From CALHVX01 sp964640725 (GTDB taxonomy: Bacteria > Pseudomonadota > Gammaproteobacteria > Pseudomonadales > Azotimanducaceae): 64,000 nt of DNA. The stretch covers positions 156,250-220,249 of the forward strand of contig CAZXIJ010000003.1 of NCBI GenBank assembly GCA_964640725.1, written 5' to 3'. The notes below the pieces were generated by a model. That model was given only the letters and a program-made list of their open reading frames with translations, searched no databases and was not told the origin of the DNA. Positions 1 to 6,474 of this stretch are shown piece after piece (positions within the stretch are counted from its first letter, which is position 1; each line of letters begins with the position of its first letter). Made by a program: the position numbers and the translations under genes.

Positions 1-1
1 C

Positions 2-292
2 GCCAGCGGCGAGATCAACAACCCGGTCGGCATCAGCGCGACGTCGCTCATTCTGAGCGTGCTCGGTGCAGACCCAGGCAACGCCCGGGCAATCACGCTA
101 CTGAATCGCGCCGCTGACCGGCTGGTCACCCAGGCCGAACAAGCCTACAGCGCCGGCGAAGAGTTTCAGGCCCGCAACACGCTGGAGGAGGTCTTCGCTT
201 TCCATCCCCGCTTTGGTCCTGCGAACCAGCGCTGGCGCGAATGGACCGGCCGACCCGGCCCCGGCGAGCAGCGCGCTGCTGCGACGCCCTGA
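2..292 (+). CDS. C-terminal fragment of a TPR-like protein (5' end outside window)
   Basis: The frame is open from the left edge to a TGA at 290-292, so only the last 96 residues are seen. They look alpha-helical: Ala-rich stretches, then EQAYSAGEEFQARNTLEEVF followed by FHPRFGPANQRW. That pattern resembles a tetratricopeptide-type helix pair in which a load or count of items is scored, but no full repeat can be confirmed. The tail after residue 80 (RPGPGEQRAAATP) is probably disordered. The gene is convergent with the glutamate-synthase-like gene that ends 9 bases further on. No function is assigned; a TPR-containing sulfotransferase, secretion or outer-membrane assembly protein are all possible. 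Confidence 0.55.
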   Translation, partial: ASGEINNPVGISATSLILSVLGADPGNARAITLLNRAADRLVTQAEQAYSAGEEFQARNTLEEVFAFHPRFGPANQRWREWTGRPGPGEQRAAATP

Positions 293-301
293 CCGGCGGA
301 C

Positions 302-1879
302 TCAGGCAACATCGTTGCGAACAAAGTTGTCGGCGCTGGCTCGTTGCCACATGCGCTGCCAGTTGGCATCGACCTCTCCGTCCAGCAGCGCCCCGGCCTT
401 CAGAAACGGATAAGTCTCGCTCAGGAGCACCGAATCCCGGCTCGTAAGCCGGTGAAAGAAGTGGTACGGCTCCAGCTGATGCGGGTGATCGAGCCCCGCA
501 GCGGCGGTGATCTCCAGCAAGGCATGCACAGTCTTTGCCTGGTAGGTGGCGACGCGCACCGACTTCTCCGTCACGTCCAGACCTTTTTGCCGCAAGGCAT
601 CCTGCGTTGCGATCCCGACCGGGCAGTGATTGGTATGGCAGTGCTGGGACTGCAGGCAGCCCAGCGCAAACATGAATGCGCGGGCCGCGTTGCACCAGTC
701 CGCACCCAGCGCCATCGTGATCGCCATGTCGAAGCCCGTGGCGATCTTGCCGCCGGCCACCAGCCGGATATCGTCTTTCAGGCCGCAACCAACCAGCGCA
801 TTCCGTGCAAACAGCAAACCATCGCGCAGCGGCGTCCCCACATGGTCCGTAAACTCCGCGGGCGCAGCGCCGGTGCCGCCCTCCTTCCCGTCGATGACGA
901 TGAAGTCAGGCTTGATACCGGTATCCAGCATCGCCTTACAGATCGCAAGAAACTCCCAGCGGTGGCCGATGCACAGCTTGAAGCCGACCGGCTTGCCGCC
1001 GCTGAGCTCCCGGAGCTGGGCCACAAATTCCAACAGCCCGCGGGGGGTCGAGAAGGTGCGGTGGTACGGCGGTGATACGCAGGACTCGCCGACCGGTATA
1101 CCGCGGGTGCTGGCAATCTCTTGGCTTACCTTGGCCGCGGGCAGAATGCCGCCGTGCCCGGGCTTGGCGCCCTGGGACAACTTGATCTCGCACATCTTGA
1201 CCTGCGGCAACTGCGCCTTTTCTCGGAACGCGCCGGGGTCAAAACCGCCGTCCTGCGCCCGAGCCCCGTAGTAACCGGTGCCCAGCTCCCAGATCAGGTC
1301 GGCCCCGCCCCGCTCGTGATAGGGGCTGATCGCCCCCTCGCCGGTATCGTGCGCGAAGCCGCCGCTTGCTGCGCCCCGGGACAGCGCCTCGATCGCAGCC
1401 GCCGACAGCGAGCCGAAGCTCATGGCGGAGATGTTCAGGAGCGCGGTCTCGTAGGGCTGCGTGCACTGCGCGCCGCCCACCGGAACCCGGGGCGGATGTT
1501 CCGCCGGCGGTTTGGGGCAGATCGCATGGTTGACCCATTCATAGCCGCTGCGCATGACGTCGCGTTCGGTGCCGAACGGATGCGTTTCGATGGCGCTTTT
1601 CGCGCGCTGGTAAATCAAGGTGCGCTGCTCCCGATCATAGGGCGCACCTTCCGTATCGCCTTCGACGAAATACTGGTGAATCTGAGGGCGCACGCTCTCC
1701 GCCAGCCGTCGCAGGTGGCCGATCACCGGGTAGTTGCGCAGCAGGCTATGCCGTTGCTGGACCAGGTCGGCAACACCAATCAGCAGCAGCGGCCAAACCA
1801 CGACAGCGAGCCAGACGGGCAGCCAGGGCGTAAGCAGCGCAAGCGCCACGATCCCGGCGAAGGGCAGATAACGGATCAC
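302..1879 (-). CDS. FMN-binding glutamate synthase family protein, membrane-anchored
   Basis: A 525-residue stand-alone homologue of the FMN domain of glutamate synthase large subunit. Residues about 8-41 form one or two hydrophobic segments not found in GltB, so the enzyme is probably anchored in the inner membrane. The FMN barrel follows: GTGYYGARAQDGGF, IKLSQGAKPGHGG, and FIVIDGKEGGTGAAP. Cys408, Cys414 and Cys419 (CLQSQHCHTNHC) have the C-x5-C-x4-C spacing of the glutamate synthase 3Fe-4S cluster. The family shares the FMN/Fe-S half-reaction, but this form lacks the glutaminase domain, so classical GOGAT activity cannot be assumed; the true substrate is unknown. The GTG start at 1879 is chosen because AAGGGGG lies just upstream, whereas the longer frame would run into the divergent MFS gene. 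Confidence 0.85.
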   Translation of the reverse strand: MIRYLPFAGIVALALLTPWLPVWLAVVVWPLLLIGVADLVQQRHSLLRNYPVIGHLRRLAESVRPQIHQYFVEGDTEGAPYDREQRTLIYQRAKSAIETHPFGTERDVMRSGYEWVNHAICPKPPAEHPPRVPVGGAQCTQPYETALLNISAMSFGSLSAAAIEALSRGAASGGFAHDTGEGAISPYHERGGADLIWELGTGYYGARAQDGGFDPGAFREKAQLPQVKMCEIKLSQGAKPGHGGILPAAKVSQEIASTRGIPVGESCVSPPYHRTFSTPRGLLEFVAQLRELSGGKPVGFKLCIGHRWEFLAICKAMLDTGIKPDFIVIDGKEGGTGAAPAEFTDHVGTPLRDGLLFARNALVGCGLKDDIRLVAGGKIATGFDMAITMALGADWCNAARAFMFALGCLQSQHCHTNHCPVGIATQDALRQKGLDVTEKSVRVATYQAKTVHALLEITAAAGLDHPHQLEPYHFFHRLTSRDSVLLSETYPFLKAGALLDGEVDANWQRMWQRASADNFVRNDVA

Positions 1880-1910
1880 AGGAACCCCCTTTTCGTTAGA
1901 CTTGGCCAGT

Positions 1911-3536
1911 ATGAACGAACCCAAGGCTCCGGGTAGCCAGGCACCCGATTCCGTCGCGTCGTCCAACAGCTCAGCCTCACCGCAGGCCGGGTCGGGGTAC
2001 GCCCACTACGCACTTCTGGTCCTGGTGCTGGTCTACATCTTCAATTTCGTCGACCGGCAGATCCTGTCGATCCTGGCCGAAGACATCAAAGCCGACCTGG
2101 GCATCAGCGATGCGCAGATGGGCTTCCTGTACGGCACGGTCTTTGCCGTCTTTTACTCGGTGTTCGGGATTCCGCTGGCGCGCCTGGCTGACGTCTGGAC
2201 CCGGCGCTCGCTGATCGCCATGGGCCTCGGCTTCTGGTCACTCATGACGGTGCTGTCCGGCACCGCGCGCTCCTTTGTGCCTCTCGCCCTGTACCGGGTC
2301 GGCGTCGGCATTGGCGAGGCCAGCGCGTCTCCGGCCGCTTACTCGATGCTGTCCGACTACTACCCGCCAAGGCTGCGGGCGACCGTCATCGCCATCTACT
2401 CGTCCGGCGTTTACGTCGGCGGCGGGCTGGGACTGATTATCGGCGGCGTGGTGCTCGACTACTGGTCGACCACCTACCCCACCGATCCGCCCATGGGTCT
2501 GAAGGGCTGGCAGATGGCATTCATGGCCGTGGGCGCGCCCGGGCTGTTGCTGGCACTGTGGGTACGCACCCTGCGCGAGCCGGTGCGGGGCGCCAGCGAG
2601 GGCCTGGCCGTCACGCGCAAGGACGATCCGATCCGGGTCCTGATGACCGAGATGAGCGCGGTGCTGCCGCCCTTAACGCTCTGGAGCGTGCGCCGCCACG
2701 GCGGCTCCGTCGCGGTGAACCTGGCAGCCGCAGGCGGGATCGCGCTGCTGGCCCTTGGCCTGATCCTGGCTACCGGCAGCGTGGTGCAGTGGATCGCCCT
2801 GGGTATCGGGGCGTACATCACCTTCAGCTGGGCCCAGTCCCTGAAAGGCCGTGACCCGGCGACCTTTGCCATGATGTTCCGCTCGAGAGCGCTGATCTAC
2901 GTCACCCTGGCCTTTCCGACGATCTCCTTTCTGACCTACGGCGCGAGCTTCTGGACCGTGCCCTATCTGATTCGCAACTTTGATGTGAGCGCCGGCGAAG
3001 TCGGTATCTGGGTGGGTGCCGGCAATGCCGTTGGCGGGCTGATCGGCGTCACCCTGGGCGGCGTGCTGGCGGACTGGTTCAAGCTTCGAACTCCGAACGG
3101 CCGGCTCTACATCGGTATTATTACCGCAGTGTGCACGGCACCGGGTTTGCTGTGGATGCTGTACACCGACAGCCTCGTCTGGGCGTTCATCCTGAACTTT
3201 GTGTACCACATCCCGGCCGCCATGTGGGTCGGCATCCCCAGTGCGACGGCGACAGACCTGGTGATGCCGCGCATGCGCGCGGTTGCGACTGCGTACTTCC
3301 TGCTGATGAACACATTCATCGGGCTCGCCCTCGGTCCCTATCTGATCGGGCGGGTCAGCGATGGCTTTATGCAGGGGGGCTATGCCGATGCGGACGCGCT
3401 GCGGCTCGCGATCGCTCTGGCCCTGCTGATCTTTCTGGTCTCTCTGATCTTTCTGGTGCTCGCCATGAAACACCTGCCCAAGGACGAAGCGAGCCGGTTG
3501 AGCAGAGCCGAAGCACTGGGAGAAGCGGTGCGCTAG
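1911..3536 (+). CDS. MFS transporter, spinster-like family
   Basis: A 541-residue inner-membrane protein with about 12 hydrophobic segments. After a Ser/Pro-rich cytoplasmic N-terminus (residues 1-30) comes YIFNFVDRQILSILAEDIKADLG, the typical first helix and loop of spinster-like carriers, then GIPLARLADVWTRRSLI, the MFS loop 2-3 signature. A longer central loop (about 220-260) precedes the second half. Spinster-type proteins carry lipids, sphingosine phosphate or organic anions in other organisms; in bacteria the substrate is usually unknown. ATG 1911 was chosen over an upstream in-frame TTG at 1902. The start lies 31 bases from the divergent FMN-enzyme gene, so the two probably share a promoter region and may be co-regulated. 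Confidence 0.8.
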   Translation: MNEPKAPGSQAPDSVASSNSSASPQAGSGYAHYALLVLVLVYIFNFVDRQILSILAEDIKADLGISDAQMGFLYGTVFAVFYSVFGIPLARLADVWTRRSLIAMGLGFWSLMTVLSGTARSFVPLALYRVGVGIGEASASPAAYSMLSDYYPPRLRATVIAIYSSGVYVGGGLGLIIGGVVLDYWSTTYPTDPPMGLKGWQMAFMAVGAPGLLLALWVRTLREPVRGASEGLAVTRKDDPIRVLMTEMSAVLPPLTLWSVRRHGGSVAVNLAAAGGIALLALGLILATGSVVQWIALGIGAYITFSWAQSLKGRDPATFAMMFRSRALIYVTLAFPTISFLTYGASFWTVPYLIRNFDVSAGEVGIWVGAGNAVGGLIGVTLGGVLADWFKLRTPNGRLYIGIITAVCTAPGLLWMLYTDSLVWAFILNFVYHIPAAMWVGIPSATATDLVMPRMRAVATAYFLLMNTFIGLALGPYLIGRVSDGFMQGGYADADALRLAIALALLIFLVSLIFLVLAMKHLPKDEASRLSRAEALGEAVR

Positions 3537-3592
3537 CGGTGGCAAAAACCGGCAAGATTCGAAGGGAGCAACCGCGGGCGCCGGAAAGGCGG

Positions 3593-3620
3593 AAATAAAA
3601 AGGGCCGGCAAAGCCGGCCC
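3593..3620 (-). terminator. Rho-independent terminator of the mini-ORF transcript
   Basis: GGGCCGGC at 3602-3609 and GCCGGCCC at 3613-3620 form a perfect 8-bp stem with an AAA/TTT loop. Read on the minus strand the stem is followed at once by TTTTTATTT (3601 down to 3593), a textbook intrinsic terminator. On the plus strand the stem is followed by CCCGTTAGCC, with no U-tract, so it does not serve the MFS gene ending at 3536 in the usual way. It closes the short transcript that starts near 3714. Confidence 0.85.
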
Positions 3621-3647
3621 CCCGTTAGCCTTTACCGAAGGCAATGC

Positions 3648-3683
3648 TTAACGCTGGCCCTCACAGGCAAAACGGATAGACAT
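3648..3683 (-). CDS. 11-codon mini-ORF with perfect Shine-Dalgarno (MSIRFACEGQR)
   Basis: ATG at 3683 opens an 11-residue frame, MSIRFACEGQR, ending in TAA at 3648-3650. The upstream AAGGAGGTGATC pairs with 12 consecutive bases of the conserved 16S rRNA 3' end, far more than any other gene here shows. The stop codon lies at the foot of a hairpin (CGTTA...TAACG enclosing GCCTT-CGGTA-AAGGC), and an intrinsic terminator follows 28 bases after the stop. A promoter with 17-bp spacing lies upstream, so the unit stands alone: nothing on this strand follows for 1.7 kb. It could be a translated micropeptide, or a small RNA whose exposed Shine-Dalgarno binds ribosomes. No known peptide family was recognised; coding is inferred only from the signals around it. 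Confidence 0.55.
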   Translation of the reverse strand: MSIRFACEGQR

Positions 3684-3685
3684 TG

Positions 3686-3697
3686 ATCACCTCCTTT
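3686..3697 (-). promoter_or_regulatory. Extended Shine-Dalgarno of the mini-ORF
   Basis: The minus strand reads AAGGAGGTGATC here, followed by AATG, so only two bases lie between the complementarity and the start codon. This is the complete complement of the 16S rRNA tail GATCACCTCCTT. Such full-length pairing is rare and tends to stall or trap ribosomes as well as promote initiation. Confidence 0.75.
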
Positions 3698-3720
3698 TAA
3701 TTTCCGCTCAAGGTCCACGG

Positions 3721-3749
3721 ACTATAGGGGGTCATTCCGACGCCGGCAA
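3721..3749 (-). promoter_or_regulatory. Sigma70-type promoter of the mini-ORF unit
   Basis: On the minus strand TTGCCG (3749-3744) and TATAGT (3726-3721) are separated by exactly 17 bases. The -35 matches 4 of 6 and the -10 matches 5 of 6 consensus positions. The expected start is near 3714, giving a leader of about 30 nt and a transcript of about 120 nt ending at the terminator. The -35 box lies inside the last codons of the lipoprotein gene. Confidence 0.65.
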
Positions 3750-4757
3750 CAGGCTTTGCTCCGCCCCGACGTCCGCTGGCGGCTCGCGCCGAATCAGCGC
3801 CAGCAGTGCCGTTTTTCTGACGCGTGGATTCCCGAGCACCGCCGCCCGATCGCCCGCCCGCAGGCCGAGCAAGGTTTCGCGATCGCCGGACAGGTTGACG
3901 ACCTCATCGCACTGCAGGTCTTGAGCCGCGAAGTAACGCAGCAGATGTGCCCCGAGATGGCGCAGATGGACCGGTCGAACCGTCGCACCAAACAGCAAGG
4001 CGCCGTCGCAGCGCGCCACAAAGGTTCGAAAATAGGCGGGCAGCTTGAGCTCCCGCTCTGAGATATCGAGCTGCCCGCCCTCGACAATGCCGGGCCCGGC
4101 CTGCAGGGCGCTCTCAAACAGGTCGCGATGATAGGCACCGCGATTGACGACGCCGAGTCCCTGCTCCCCGAAACCGATAATCCTCGTGTACCCGTAGGGC
4201 TGCAGCGGCCCAATCTCGGCGCCCTCAACCTTGAGCAGGCCCAGCGGCCGCAGGGGGCTGAACTCAGCAACGAACGGGCTGCCCAGCACCGCCGCCACGC
4301 GGTCGTCGGCGAGCACGGTCGCCCCGTCTGTACCGGCGCCACCGCCGCGCAGCACTGCGCGATAACCGGCCTCGGGCGCGCGCAGGACGAGCGCGACGGG
4401 GGCGCCGTCCGGGCCGGTGTCGCCATGGACGGTCCCGACTGTCAGATCCTGGCCGTCCGCCACCGACTCGAAGGCCTGGCGCAGCCGTTCGGCCGCCACC
4501 GGTGCCAGCGCGCCGTCAGGCGTGCGGCTGCCGGGCAAGGCCGCAGCGCTGGCGGCCCCATTGGCATCGAAGGTCAGCGTCCACCGATCGAGGGTCGAAA
4601 CGGGCGCGCTGCTCGGCCCCCGGGCGGATTCAGGCCCGGCGTCGCAGGCACCGAGCACGATCATCGCAAGTACCTGGGCCAGCAACCGGCGCAGCGTGAC
4701 GAGTCGCCAGCGACCAGTGCTGACGAGCGGGGGATGTGGGTTCGTGAGGCTGTTCAA
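3732..4757 (-). CDS. Lipoprotein with divergent phosphodiester-glycosidase (DUF2233/NAGPA-like) domain
   Basis: A 341-residue predicted lipoprotein. After a basic N-terminus the segment LLAQVLAMIVLGAC gives a lipobox with the acylated cysteine at residue 38, so it should sit on the periplasmic side of a membrane. The rest (about 55-330) has the order of motifs of phosphodiester glycosidase domains: an N-terminal strand-rich half, then SALQAGPGIVEGGQL, and near the C-terminus DEVVNLSGDRETLLGL where the family normally has a NLDGGGSS-type catalytic loop. The glycines of that loop are replaced here, so the protein may bind rather than cleave. TTG at 4757 is the only candidate start before the signal segment and has no good ribosome binding site. 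Divergent from the kinase/phosphatase pair. The domain call is by motif resemblance only. Confidence 0.5.
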   Translation of the reverse strand: MNSLTNPHPPLVSTGRWRLVTLRRLLAQVLAMIVLGACDAGPESARGPSSAPVSTLDRWTLTFDANGAASAAALPGSRTPDGALAPVAAERLRQAFESVADGQDLTVGTVHGDTGPDGAPVALVLRAPEAGYRAVLRGGGAGTDGATVLADDRVAAVLGSPFVAEFSPLRPLGLLKVEGAEIGPLQPYGYTRIIGFGEQGLGVVNRGAYHRDLFESALQAGPGIVEGGQLDISERELKLPAYFRTFVARCDGALLFGATVRPVHLRHLGAHLLRYFAAQDLQCDEVVNLSGDRETLLGLRAGDRAAVLGNPRVRKTALLALIRREPPADVGAEQSLLPASE

Positions 4758-4864
4758 AGTTGCCGCTATAGCTTCCGCACCTGGCGGACCGGGTGGATGA
4801 CCAACGCAAAGTACCTTAATCAGTGCGAAGCCCCAAGCAGTAGCACCAGAGGCTCGTCAGAGGT

Positions 4865-4884
4865 TGGTCGGAGACTGGTCGGAG
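4865..4884. repeat. Short direct repeat upstream of the kinase gene
   Basis: TGGTCGGAG occurs at 4865-4873 and again at 4876-4884, an 11-base period within the 150-base region between the lipoprotein and kinase genes. One helical turn of spacing would suit a regulator that binds direct repeats, but this is only suggestive. Confidence 0.3.
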
Positions 4885-4942
4885 GCTCAAAAGCGCGGAC
4901 CGGTCTACAATGACCGCTGCTCACAACCTCCTGCCGGCGGCC

Positions 4943-5668
4943 ATGTCCCGTATCGAGTCTTTCAGCCTGTCTCCCGGTCGCGTGCTGGCGCGCAAGTACG
5001 AGGTCATCCGCGAGCTGGGACGCGGCTATGAGGGCCAGGTGTATCTGGTCCGCGAGCAGGCAACCGGCATCGAACGCGCCGCCAAGCTGTTCTTTCCCGA
5101 GCGCAATCTGCGGAACCGGGTCGCGATCGCCTATGCGAAAAAGCTCCACAAGCTGCGCTACTGCGAAGCGCTCATCCAGTATCTGAACCAGGAAATCATC
5201 CGCTTCGAAAAGCAGGACATCACGCTGCTGATTTCCGAGTTCGTCGAAGGCGAAGTCATGGCGGACTACCTGCAAAGGCAGCGCGGCCAACGATTGCCCG
5301 AGTTCGAGGCCCTGCATCTGATTCACGCCATTGCCGCCGCGGTGGCGCCCATGCATCGCGCCCGGGAGTACCACGGCGACCTGCACAGCGAGAACATCAT
5401 CCTGCGCCGAACCGGCCTGGGCTTCGACATCAAGCTGCTCGATTTCTATATCTCCAACGGCGGCACTCGGCAGAATGTGCGGGATGACGTTTGCGACATC
5501 GTTCGGCTGCTCTACGACGTGCTGGGCGGGCCCAAACGCTACACCGCGGTACGGCCTGAGATCAAAGACATCATCAAGGGACTCAAACGTACCCTGATCG
5601 CCCAGAAGTTTCGCAGCGCCGACCACCTGCGCGTGCATCTGGAAACCATGTCCTGGGATCAGCGCTAG
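4943..5668 (+). CDS. Serine/threonine protein-kinase-like protein
   Basis: A compact 241-residue kinase-fold protein without transmembrane or sensor domain, so it should be cytoplasmic. Visible motifs: glycine loop GRGYEGQV (26-33), the ATP lysine in RAAK (Lys48), catalytic loop HGDLHSEN (144-151) with Asp146 and Asn151, and LLDFY (Asp167) in place of DFG. The HGDLHxEN form is typical of atypical bacterial kinases, which also include aminoglycoside and lipid kinases. The gene for a PP2C phosphatase starts 2 bases after its stop, which strongly favours a reversible protein phosphorylation module. ATG 4943 (MSRIESF) was chosen over ATG 4910 because homologous proteins of this type begin close to the kinase domain; neither has a clear Shine-Dalgarno. 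Confidence 0.75.
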   Translation: MSRIESFSLSPGRVLARKYEVIRELGRGYEGQVYLVREQATGIERAAKLFFPERNLRNRVAIAYAKKLHKLRYCEALIQYLNQEIIRFEKQDITLLISEFVEGEVMADYLQRQRGQRLPEFEALHLIHAIAAAVAPMHRAREYHGDLHSENIILRRTGLGFDIKLLDFYISNGGTRQNVRDDVCDIVRLLYDVLGGPKRYTAVRPEIKDIIKGLKRTLIAQKFRSADHLRVHLETMSWDQR

Positions 5669-5670
5669 CC

Positions 5671-6474
5671 ATGCCGCGGCACCTGTTCATCAACGCCGAC
5701 ACCGACGGTGTCAGAGCCTGCGATACCGCCGCACACCAGATCAGCGTACTGACACGCCCGCTGGCACAGGCCCCAAACCAGGACTGCGCAGCCGTGCTGG
5801 AGCTCGAGAACGGCGCCTGCGTGCTCACGGTCGCCGACGGCATGGGCGGCGGCCCGGCGGGCGACACCGCGTCCCGACTCGCCGTGGTGACGCTGTGCGA
5901 TCAGGTCGAGGCGGCCGCAAAGGCCGGCTTGCCGCTGCGCGCCGGCATCCTGAACGGTTTCGAGAGTGCCCACCAGGCCGTCCTCGACCACGCCGCCGGA
6001 GCGGCCACCACACTGCTGGTTGCTGAACTGCAGCAGGATATGGCGCGGTTGTATCAGGTGGGCGATTCCTCAGCGCTGGTGTTCGGCCAGCGTGGCCTCC
6101 TCAAGCAGCAGACCACCTCACACTCCCCGGTCGGCTATGCCGTACGCTCGGGGCTGCTGGGCGAAGACGAAGCGCTCGTGCACGAAGATCGCCATTACGT
6201 TTCCAACATGATTGGCTTTGAGAGCATGAGCGTCGAGGTTGGCCTGCCTTTTCGGCTGGCGGCCAGAGATACCATCGTGCTCGGCAGTGACGGCCTCTTC
6301 GACAACCTCTCAGCCGACGAGGTCGTCGCCGCAGCACGCACCGGGCCTTTGGGGCACGCGGTGACATCGCTGGCAACGCTCGCCCGGCAGCGCATGGCGG
6401 ACAACGAGGGTGGTGAGCCCCGGGGCAAGCCCGATGACCTCGCGATCATCGGGCACCGGTTGAACCCGCGCTAG
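5671..6474 (+). CDS. PP2C-family protein phosphatase
   Basis: A 267-residue metal-dependent serine/threonine phosphatase of the PPM/PP2C type. Seen in order: NQDC (36-39), DGMGGGPAGD from Asp56, the family's first metal-binding aspartate and glycine, SDGLFDN around 203-209, and PDDLAIIG near the C-terminus with the last metal aspartate. No membrane segment is present. The start is 2 bases downstream of the kinase stop, so the two are translated from one message and most likely act on the same target, perhaps with the divergent lipoprotein. The stop TAG overlaps the stop of the convergent TonB-dependent receptor gene. Confidence 0.85.
   Translation: MPRHLFINADTDGVRACDTAAHQISVLTRPLAQAPNQDCAAVLELENGACVLTVADGMGGGPAGDTASRLAVVTLCDQVEAAAKAGLPLRAGILNGFESAHQAVLDHAAGAATTLLVAELQQDMARLYQVGDSSALVFGQRGLLKQQTTSHSPVGYAVRSGLLGEDEALVHEDRHYVSNMIGFESMSVEVGLPFRLAARDTIVLGSDGLFDNLSADEVVAAARTGPLGHAVTSLATLARQRMADNEGGEPRGKPDDLAIIGHRLNPR

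Noticed and set aside
3684..3697. Plus-strand match to the 3' end of 16S rRNA (GATCACCTCCTT)
   Set aside because: Only 12 bases match and the flanks do not resemble 16S rRNA; it is the mirror of the minus-strand Shine-Dalgarno.
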